DNA of 64,000 nucleotides from Bacteroides graminisolvens DSM 19988 = JCM 15093 (lineage in GTDB: Bacteria; Bacteroidota; Bacteroidia; Bacteroidales; Bacteroidaceae). The notes below the pieces were generated by a model, which saw nothing but the letters and a program-made list of their open reading frames with translations, had not been told where the DNA came from and did no database searches. Below are positions 58,201 to 64,000 of the stretch, piece after piece. Position 1 is the first letter of the stretch; every line of letters begins with the position of its first letter. The translations under genes and the position numbers were made by a program. The stretch covers positions 124,001 to 188,000 of the forward strand of contig NZ_ATZI01000004.1 in NCBI RefSeq assembly GCF_000428125.1, in the 5' to 3' direction.

Positions 58201-59285
58201 GTCCCTACCCACAAGGTACCTTCATGGTCACGGCAAAGAGACGTGACACTATTTGAACCGATGATATTTTTATCTATGGCCTTATTTCCAATATACTTGA
58301 AACTATTAGGTTGTGCGGGAATCATCATTACCCCTTTTTGATAGATGGCGAGCCAGAAATTACCGGTATTGTCTTTTAGAATAGAGTGTACTTTTGATTT
58401 GTTGGAATCAAAATAACTATTGTCAAATGGTGCATCCGTTATCTTCTGCTGTTTAATGTTATACACTTTCATTCCTTTCCCATCTGTTCCAATGTATAAC
58501 TCATTTTGGTTGTCCGGGTATAGCGATTTTATAGGTAAGTTCTGTTTTCCTTTGTATGGAATGGGTTTAAATGAATCACTTAATTGATCATATACAAAAA
58601 GCCCTTTACCCATTGTACCTACATATATATTGCCATTCAGATCTTCGCAGAAATCAACGATCGTTATTCCCTTTTCATCTTTTAAATAATGAGTCACTTT
58701 CTTCTTATCCGATATTTTGTATATGCCATTTTCTCCTTTAGTTATCCATATATTCCGCTTTTTATCTTCAATCATATAATCTGTTGAGGTGGTAGCTATG
58801 GGCAAATTGAGCATTTTCACAACCAGTTTTTCTTTCTTTATAATCAGTTTACATAAAATATTTCCTGATACCCATATTTCTCCATTTTGTCGTTCTAAAA
58901 TGGCAATAATGTTGCTGTCAAACAGATCCCCGTTTTCCCATCTGGCTTGCGGTGTAAAACGATCAGTTGCCGGATCGTACATTTGAATACCAGTATAAGT
59001 ACCGATAATCAGGTTTCCTTTACTGTCTTCAAACAGCGTGCGAACATAGTTGTGACAGAGTGAATGCTCGTCATCCTTCTTGTGTTTGTAAACGGTAAAT
59101 TTGACTCCATCGTATTTGTTCAGTCCATCTTCGGTGGCAATCCATATCATACCATTTCTATCTTGATATATTTTGTTGATCAAGCTGCTTGACAATTTAC
59201 TATTCGTGGTGAACAATTGGCACGACTGACCAAAAGTAGTGATTGAAAAGAATAGAATAAAGAAGATACTTAATGTGTTTCTCAT
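55260..59285 (-). CDS. Hybrid two-component system regulator of the xylan PUL (XynR-type HTCS)
   Basis: The ATG at 59285 begins the signal peptide (MRNTLSIFFILFFSITTFG) and gives 1341 residues. The domains are: a periplasmic double propeller of Reg_prop repeats (about 20-690, 'MIWIATEDGLNKYDG', 'LWISTNAGISQYNRSS'), a Y_Y_Y domain (about 700-765), a transmembrane helix (about 770-790), a histidine kinase with phospho-acceptor His821 (MNISHEIRTPM) and an ATPase domain, a receiver with Asp1138 (VVISDIMMPEMDG), and a C-terminal AraC-type double HTH (about 1240-1341). It senses a xylo-oligosaccharide and activates the flanking operons. It lies between them, convergent with one and divergent from the other. 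The GTAACA arrays are its probable sites. Confidence 0.93.
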   Translation of the reverse strand: MRNTLSIFFILFFSITTFGQSCQLFTTNSKLSSSLINKIYQDRNGMIWIATEDGLNKYDGVKFTVYKHKKDDEHSLCHNYVRTLFEDSKGNLIIGTYTGIQMYDPATDRFTPQARWENGDLFDSNIIAILERQNGEIWVSGNILCKLIIKKEKLVVKMLNLPIATTSTDYMIEDKKRNIWITKGENGIYKISDKKKVTHYLKDEKGITIVDFCEDLNGNIYVGTMGKGLFVYDQLSDSFKPIPYKGKQNLPIKSLYPDNQNELYIGTDGKGMKVYNIKQQKITDAPFDNSYFDSNKSKVHSILKDNTGNFWLAIYQKGVMMIPAQPNSFKYIGNKAIDKNIIGSNSVTSLCRDHEGTLWVGTDNDGIYGITQELKQKKHFYPADTDSEENVPSTVFGLYEDSERNMWIGSFTKGMCRLDRETGRCIYLKELLDQEGNRVQRVYDFVEDKNKRLWIATMGAGLYYYELKTNKLKYPEKANKNNKWINCLLYSKDNKLYTGTYDGVYCINLNSDEFITKKVLTRRIVFSIYEDKKGIIWIGTSDGLSSWNPKNQQLVTSTTENGLPSDAVYAIVGDEQDNLWISTNAGISQYNRSSHKFINYFVGDGLQGNEFSKNASFKDANGIIWFGGTDGITYFNPQEITNPAKKWNIRITDFYLHNQPVRQGVLSGGREIINEPVFEATRFDLSHNDNSFTIEFSTLEMNNPERITYLYAMNDNNWVSLPIGNNRVSFSNLSPGTYHFKVKVQDYMVDSDVKEITIYIHPAWWASWWAKLIYALLTGGTIWFIIVQAKHRYRTKQEMLQHIHAEQINEAKLQFFMNISHEIRTPMSLIISPLQKLISTDGDPSRQKTYHTIYRNAERILRLINQLMDIRKIDKGQMSLMFREIDMVAFIQELCNTFAGQTVNKHISLTFHHEAFDTFGLWIDPTNFDKVILNILSNAFKFTPEGGRVDIHLKSGHSEDTETTLSNYAEIIIADTGIGIAPEEIEHIFERFYQIRNHLNNSNIGTGIGLHLTRSLVELHHGHIHAENNPEGIGSRFVIRLPMGCSHLKQEELDNSTDNELAYTPAETIPAIEESGNEEELKVRKKTKYRVLIVEDDEEIRRYIKQELFADYHILESCNGKEALDMLFKRKPDVVISDIMMPEMDGLTLCKKIKQNVNLNHIPIILLTAKTREEDNIEGLEVGADAYLTKPFHIEILRKTVQNLINSRERLRNTFSGNQDHEDKMEEIKLQSPDEKLMERVMNAINKNLSNPNLTVELIASEIGISRVHLHRKLKELTNQTTRDFIRNTRLKQAAILLTQKRYTMAEISDLTGFANPTIFSTAFKELYGVPPTKYMEEHLK

Positions 59286-59355
59286 ATTGATAATACTGTT
59301 TGTTACTGCAAAATTAAGCATATTTTCAAATAAAAAAAGGATTGTCTCTGCTAAT

Positions 59356-59403
59356 GTAACAGAGAAACCGTATGTTGTAACATCTTCAAAAGGTTATGTA
59401 ACA
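59356..59403 (+). promoter_or_regulatory. Array of three GTAACA motifs upstream of the GH9 operon
   Basis: GTAACA occurs on the plus strand at 59356-59361, 59377-59382 and 59398-59403, with exact 21-bp spacing. Each is preceded by T (TGTAACA). It lies in the 267-bp divergent region between the hybrid regulator and the GH9 gene. A near-consensus -7 box TAATATTG (59434-59441) follows 31 bp later. The same arrangement, with spacing 21 and 20 bp, precedes the GH43-xus operon. Confidence 0.6.
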
Positions 59404-59552
59404 TAATGTGGCTGATAAGTCGAAACAGTACACTAATATTGTTGCTGTAAAGAATGGAAGAAGAACACATTTATTTCCTGCCCATTCATTTACTTAAATT
59501 GCCATAACCATAGGTCAGTAAACTAATTGTGTTATATAATACTTAATCTAAT

Positions 59553-62078
59553 ATGAAGATCAACAGATGTCAAATACGTCTTTTTACTATCGGATTTATT
59601 GGTTACATAGTATTAAGTGGATTTCAGAAAGAGACAGTCTACATGAAGGAAAATCACTTGATAGTGAATGATTCTGACTATTTTGAGACGCGTGGATTAA
59701 ACTATTTTGTTTTCAGTAACATATATGATGCTACTTTCGATGATTCGAAAATCAGTGCTGTTGAGATCATACATCATGGAATTCGTACCGCAACGAATGG
59801 TGACGTGCGATTGAATCCCACTCCCGGACAATGGGATAAGCTGCCTCGATTCATTGATCGTAAGGTTGATCAAAAAAATAAGAGAATTGAGGTTTCATTA
59901 AGCTACCTAGAATATGCATTTGATTATAAATTGGTTGCAGAAGCTAAGGATGGAGGCCTATATCTTAGCGTATATACGGAGAAAGCATTACCTGATAAAT
60001 TGTGTGGCATTGCCGGACTTAATCTCGAATTTGTGCCTCCAGTGTTTTGGGGACACTCATACATACTTGATGACATACACGGTTTGTTTCCAACTTCTCC
60101 GGCAGATTTCATGACCACTATTCAAGGAATTGTGGAGCCGGAACCGATAGCAACCGGTCGCAAAATAGAAATAGCGCCCGATGATCCTGAAAAACACGTG
60201 TCTATACGTACAACAGATGGTAATACCCTCATGTTATTTGACGGACGTAACAAACAACAAAATGGAAATTTTGTGGTTCGAACATTGCTTCCGGGAAAGA
60301 AGACGGGAAAAATTGCCGAATGGTTTATTCAGGCTGAAACGGATACCCAGTGGATACGCAAACCGCTTGTTGCTTATTCTCAGGTGGGATATCATCCGGC
60401 TCAAAAGAAGATGGCTGTAATTGAACTGGATAAAAATGATGAAGTACTGCATGAAATAACATTGTTGAAAGTAGGCAGCGACGGAAGGCTGACGAAGGTA
60501 TTATCGGCAATGCCTGTAGATTGGGGAATCTATACCCGTTATAAGTATAAACAATTTGATTTTACTGCGATAAATGAACCGGGTATCTATGTTTTGGAAT
60601 ATGACAAACTGCGTACCGCTCCTTTTCCCATTGGAAAAAATGTATTTCAAAAAGCATGGTTCCCCACGTTAGACGTATTCTTTCCTGTCCAAATGGATCA
60701 CATGTGTGTTCGAGAAGCCTATCGAATCTGGCATGGAGCGCCACATCTCGACGATGCCTTGCAAGCACCCCTTAACCGTAATCATTGGGATGGATGGCAC
60801 CAAGGACCTACTACCGACAATAAATATAAGCCGCTGGAACACATTGAAGGTTTAAATGTAGGAGGGTGGTTTGATGCGGGCGACTTTGACATCCAAACAC
60901 CTTCTCAGCAATCTGTAGTTCAGACTTTTGCAGATCTTTGGTCAGACTTTAGAGTTTCTCGTGATCAAACAAGTATTAATCAACAGACCCGTTACACAGA
61001 AATACATGTTCCCGATGGTAAACCTGATTTGTTGCAGCAATTGGAACACGGAGTTTTGCAACTAATAGGACAGGTTAATGCTGTAGGATATGCGATACCC
61101 GGCATTACCGAGTCACATTTGTATCAGTACAGACATTTGGGTGATGCAGTGAATAAAACGGATAATAAGGTATATAATGCTAATTTAGATAGTTTGCAAA
61201 CCGACGGACCAACCAGCGGTACCTTTGATGATCGTTGGGCATTTACTAATAGAAATCCGTATCTGAATTACGGTACAGCTATTTCTTTGGCAGCTGCAGC
61301 CCGTTGTTTGAAAGAGTATAATCCACAATTAAGCATGGAAGCCTCCAGAGTCGCTCAGTTTATTTGGAAAGACGAACATTCGCGTCCCACTCCCGAAAAG
61401 ATTGAATTTGGTGGGCGGAGTTTTAATAGTGCTGATTTTATGAATAGCGTGGAATGCAGAGCCGCTTTTGAGCTTTGGCGTACAGTAGGTGATACTGTCT
61501 ATAAAAACAGAATGCAAAAACTATTCCCGATTCTTTTGACGCAATTTGATAGAAACGTTTCTGTCATTGCAAGAATATTACCTTTTCTGGATAATCAGAT
61601 AAAGAAACAGGTGGAACCTATGGTGCAAACGTATGTCAAACAAGTGACAGAACAAAACAAAGAAAACCCGTTTGGAGTTCAAATCAGTCGTTTCTCTTGG
61701 GCGGGAAATCACGGAATTGTTCAAGAAGCCATTAACGCTTACCAACTTCATCTGCTATATCCTGATATCGTTAAACCAGATTTGATTTACCGAAGCCTTG
61801 ATTATCTTTTCGGATGTCATCCTTTTCATAATCTTTCGTTTGTGTCGGGTGTTGGAGCGCAGCCCAAGAAAGTGGCATACGGCAATAACCGGGCCGATTA
61901 TTCCTTTATTCCCGGTGGAGTTGTGCCCGGAATACGTATTGTAAAGCCCGACTTTCCTGAAAACAGAGATGATTATCCCTTCTTGTGGAGCGAAAACGAA
62001 TACGTTATCGATTTGGCGGCCAGCTATATTTATTTGGTGAATGCAGCAGATCATCTATTAAACAATAGCGGCAAATAG
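59553..62078 (+). CDS. GH9-family glycoside hydrolase with N-terminal CelD-like Ig domain
   Basis: An 841-residue exported protein; the N-terminal hydrophobic segment lacks a lipobox Cys. An N-terminal beta-rich region precedes a CelD_N-type Ig domain (about 270-365, 'LVAYSQVGYHPAQKKMAVI'). The (alpha/alpha)6 GH9 domain follows, with Asp441 and Asp444 in 'GGWFDAGDFDI' (canonical DAGD) and a probable acid Glu816 in SENEYVIDLAAS. GH9 enzymes are usually endo- or exo-glucanases. In a xylan PUL the natural linkage is uncertain: mixed-linkage glucan, xyloglucan contaminating xylan, or a changed specificity are possible. It starts the second operon, 44 bp before the esterase gene. Confidence 0.85.
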   Translation: MKINRCQIRLFTIGFIGYIVLSGFQKETVYMKENHLIVNDSDYFETRGLNYFVFSNIYDATFDDSKISAVEIIHHGIRTATNGDVRLNPTPGQWDKLPRFIDRKVDQKNKRIEVSLSYLEYAFDYKLVAEAKDGGLYLSVYTEKALPDKLCGIAGLNLEFVPPVFWGHSYILDDIHGLFPTSPADFMTTIQGIVEPEPIATGRKIEIAPDDPEKHVSIRTTDGNTLMLFDGRNKQQNGNFVVRTLLPGKKTGKIAEWFIQAETDTQWIRKPLVAYSQVGYHPAQKKMAVIELDKNDEVLHEITLLKVGSDGRLTKVLSAMPVDWGIYTRYKYKQFDFTAINEPGIYVLEYDKLRTAPFPIGKNVFQKAWFPTLDVFFPVQMDHMCVREAYRIWHGAPHLDDALQAPLNRNHWDGWHQGPTTDNKYKPLEHIEGLNVGGWFDAGDFDIQTPSQQSVVQTFADLWSDFRVSRDQTSINQQTRYTEIHVPDGKPDLLQQLEHGVLQLIGQVNAVGYAIPGITESHLYQYRHLGDAVNKTDNKVYNANLDSLQTDGPTSGTFDDRWAFTNRNPYLNYGTAISLAAAARCLKEYNPQLSMEASRVAQFIWKDEHSRPTPEKIEFGGRSFNSADFMNSVECRAAFELWRTVGDTVYKNRMQKLFPILLTQFDRNVSVIARILPFLDNQIKKQVEPMVQTYVKQVTEQNKENPFGVQISRFSWAGNHGIVQEAINAYQLHLLYPDIVKPDLIYRSLDYLFGCHPFHNLSFVSGVGAQPKKVAYGNNRADYSFIPGGVVPGIRIVKPDFPENRDDYPFLWSENEYVIDLAASYIYLVNAADHLLNNSGK

Positions 62079-62122
62079 TTATGCAGTCTATTTTATAAAT
62101 TATACCAAACTCAAAATTAAGT

Positions 62123-63247
62123 ATGGAAAAAAGATTCATTCTTTTAGTGACGTTTCTCTCGGTGGTCATGATTGCTATGGCTCAACCTGTTTCTGACAGT
62201 GATACTTCAGGGAGTGTACGTTCAGAGTATTGTGTCAGAGGTGCACAATACCCTCGGATTACACCGGAACATCGTGCCCAGTTTAAAGTCGTAGCCCCTG
62301 AAGCTAAATTGGTGCAAATTGATTTGGGCAAAAAATACGATTTGGTTCGTAACGAAAAAGGTGAGTGGTTGGGTACCACTGAACCGTTAGGCCCGGGCTT
62401 TCATTATTACTTTCTCATTGTTGATGGCGTACGTGTGGCCGATCCTTCCAGTGAGTCTTTCTATGGTTGCAGTATGCACACCAGTGGCATAGAGATACCT
62501 TATGCCAAAGATGTGCTTCAATATGAACTGGCCGATATACCTCACGGCGAAGTTCGTATGAAGAGATATTTTTCTAAAACGGCCAATGCCTGGAGACGCA
62601 TGTTTGTTTATACTCCTCCCTGCTACGAAAAGAGCGAAAAGGAGTATCCGGTGCTGTATCTTCAACACGGTGGCGGTGAAGATGAAAGAGGATGGGTGTT
62701 GCAAGGTCGTACCGATATCATTCTCGACAACCTTATTGCTCAACAGAAAGCAGTTCCTATGGTCATTGTAATGTGCGATGGTAATTCTCAAGACTTCACG
62801 GCGGAACTTTTAAATGATTGTATTCCTTTTGTAGAAGAAAACTATCGCGTGAAGAAAGATCGCTCTCATCGTGCTTTAGCCGGACTTTCCATGGGAGGTA
62901 TTCACACATTAAATACCGCTATTCCTCACCCTGAACTATTTGCTTATGTTGGTGTATTTAGCTCCGGATGGTGGGCGAAGGCTCCTATGCCCGGCTTAAT
63001 GAAGATGGATACGGAAACATATTATTCACTTCTTCAGGAGAAAAAGGACGAGTATAATGCTAGTTTTAAAGAATTCTGGATATCCATGGGAGGGAAAGAA
63101 GACATTGCTTACGAAAACTGTCGGATCATGAGAGAACGTTTTGATAAGATTGGCATCAAATATACGTATTATGAAACCAATGGAGGACATACATGGCCTG
63201 TGTGGCGTGAAAGCCTTTATCAGTTTGCTCCGCTTTTATTTAAATAA
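62123..63247 (+). CDS. CE1-type esterase with N-terminal E-set domain
   Basis: A 374-residue secreted esterase (signal peptide to about Ala20). An Ig-like E-set domain (about 48-130, 'FKVVAPEAKLVQIDLG', 'GFHYYFLIVDGVRVADPSS') precedes an alpha/beta hydrolase with Ser257 (LAGLSMGGI) and the terminal His in 'NGGHTWPVWRESLY'. It is visibly paralogous to the C-terminal half of the GH10-CE1 gene: shared 'FVYTPP', 'YPVLYLQHG', 'GEDE' and 'LDNLIA' segments. It likely releases ferulate, p-coumarate or acetate from arabinoxylan. Adjacent genes are 12 and 44 bp away, so it is in the GH9 operon. Confidence 0.9.
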   Translation: MEKRFILLVTFLSVVMIAMAQPVSDSDTSGSVRSEYCVRGAQYPRITPEHRAQFKVVAPEAKLVQIDLGKKYDLVRNEKGEWLGTTEPLGPGFHYYFLIVDGVRVADPSSESFYGCSMHTSGIEIPYAKDVLQYELADIPHGEVRMKRYFSKTANAWRRMFVYTPPCYEKSEKEYPVLYLQHGGGEDERGWVLQGRTDIILDNLIAQQKAVPMVIVMCDGNSQDFTAELLNDCIPFVEENYRVKKDRSHRALAGLSMGGIHTLNTAIPHPELFAYVGVFSSGWWAKAPMPGLMKMDTETYYSLLQEKKDEYNASFKEFWISMGGKEDIAYENCRIMRERFDKIGIKYTYYETNGGHTWPVWRESLYQFAPLLFK

Positions 63248-63259
63248 AAAACCTTCTAT

Positions 63260-64000
63260 ATGAATACTAGAAAAATTTGGTTGACCTTTTTATTATGCCT
63301 GATGGTTCATTTGTCGGGAGCTCAGAATCCCATTATCCGGCATCAATTCTCGGCCGACCCTACGGCAAGAGTTTTTGACGGAAAAGTATATGTTTACCCG
63401 TCGCACGACATTCCCAGTCCCGTTGAACGGTTAAAGGAATGGTTTTGCATGGCAGATTATCACGTGTTTTCTTCCAACAATCTTGTTGATTGGGAAGATC
63501 ACGGAGTTATTCTTAGTCAGGAAAATGTTCCTTGGGTGAATGCGGAGTCATATTCCATGTGGGCTCCCGACTGTGTCTTTGCCAACGGTAAATATTATTT
63601 CTATTTTCCAGCGTCTCCTAAAGGAGAAAATCAGCGAGGGTTCAAAGTTGGCGTAGCCGTTGCCGATAAACCTACCGGTCCTTTTACCCCATTGGCTGAA
63701 CCGATTAAAGGCATAAATGGCATAGACCCTTGCGTGCTGATTGATAAAAATGGTGAGGCTTATATTTATTGGTCAGGAAGAGGAATGTATGTTGCGCGCT
63801 TGAAGAGCAACATGACAGAACTGGCTTCGGAACCTGTACAGATCAAAAATTTGCCCGAAGGTTTTATGGAAGGCCCTTTTGCCTTTGAAAGAAACGGAAA
63901 GTATTATTTCACTTTCCCGTGGGTGCAAGATAAAACCGAGACGTTGGCCTATGCCATGGGCGACAGTCCGATGGGACCGTTTGAATTCAAAGGGCTGATA
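63260..64000 (+). CDS. GH43-family glycosidase (partial, C-terminus off the window)
   Basis: The frame is open from the ATG at 63260 to the right edge (247 codons). A signal peptide ends near 'HLSGAQ'. The five-bladed propeller triad is visible: Asp33 (FSADPTARVF), Asp156 (NGIDPCVLI) and Glu204 (GFMEGPFAF). 'SMWAPDCVFANGKYYFYFPA' is also typical of GH43. In a xylan PUL it is most likely an alpha-L-arabinofuranosidase or beta-xylosidase. It is 12 bp after the esterase gene. Any C-terminal accessory module would be beyond the edge. Confidence 0.88.
   Translation, partial: MNTRKIWLTFLLCLMVHLSGAQNPIIRHQFSADPTARVFDGKVYVYPSHDIPSPVERLKEWFCMADYHVFSSNNLVDWEDHGVILSQENVPWVNAESYSMWAPDCVFANGKYYFYFPASPKGENQRGFKVGVAVADKPTGPFTPLAEPIKGINGIDPCVLIDKNGEAYIYWSGRGMYVARLKSNMTELASEPVQIKNLPEGFMEGPFAFERNGKYYFTFPWVQDKTETLAYAMGDSPMGPFEFKGLI

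Overview
The window looks like a chromosomal segment of a gut Bacteroides (or very close relative). The evidence is the tandem SusC/SusD outer-membrane pairs, lipoprotein signals on most secreted enzymes, a hybrid two-component regulator, Bacteroidetes-type promoters (TAnnTTTG -7 boxes) with no obvious Shine-Dalgarno sequences, and enzyme families typical of polysaccharide utilization loci (PULs). No tRNA, rRNA, CRISPR array or intact insertion sequence was recognised.

Left part (1-19.1 kb), mixed genes. An AAA15-type ATPase is cut by the left edge. It is followed by an AlkD-like DNA glycosylase, a decayed fragment of an AAA/DUF4143 ATPase with an internal stop, a TlpA-type lipid/periplasmic thioredoxin and a GNAT acetyltransferase with a YoaP tail. 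A GH97-GH3 glycosidase operon lies opposite a bifunctional proline dehydrogenase/glutamate-semialdehyde dehydrogenase. A two-gene type III restriction-modification system (mod-res) follows. After it come about 1.4 kb without a convincing gene. That stretch holds a candidate small RNA, a strong hairpin, tandem 21-bp repeats and GTGAGGGTAA repeats.

Middle part (19.1-32.2 kb), first PUL. A membrane-spanning propeller/Y_Y_Y/LuxR-type regulator precedes SusC, SusD, a GH3 beta-glucosidase, an endonuclease/exonuclease/phosphatase-fold lipoprotein, a GH144-like (PF10091) endo-beta-1,2-glucanase and an SGNH hydrolase. Together these suggest capture and breakdown of a beta-1,2-glucan, possibly one carrying phosphodiester or ester substituents.

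32.2-37.6 kb, sugar oxidation cluster. A minus-strand operon encodes an aldo-keto reductase resembling plant L-galactose dehydrogenase, a lactonase-type amidohydrolase, a FucP-like symporter and a zinc alcohol dehydrogenase. A LacI regulator is transcribed divergently. Three consecutive enzymes would take L-galactose (or L-fucose) to the lactone, the acid and the keto-acid.

Right part (37.7 kb to the edge), xylan PUL. It contains a GH43 lipoprotein and then the conserved Bacteroidetes xus core (SusC-SusD-SusC-SusD-surface lipoprotein-GH10 with CBMs inserted in its catalytic domain). A GH10-CE1 bifunctional enzyme follows, then a divergent hybrid two-component regulator, a GH9 enzyme, a CE1 esterase and a second GH43 cut by the right edge. 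Both operons of this PUL are preceded by three GTAACA motifs spaced 20-21 bp apart, a likely binding array for the hybrid regulator. This is the most useful new observation in the window.
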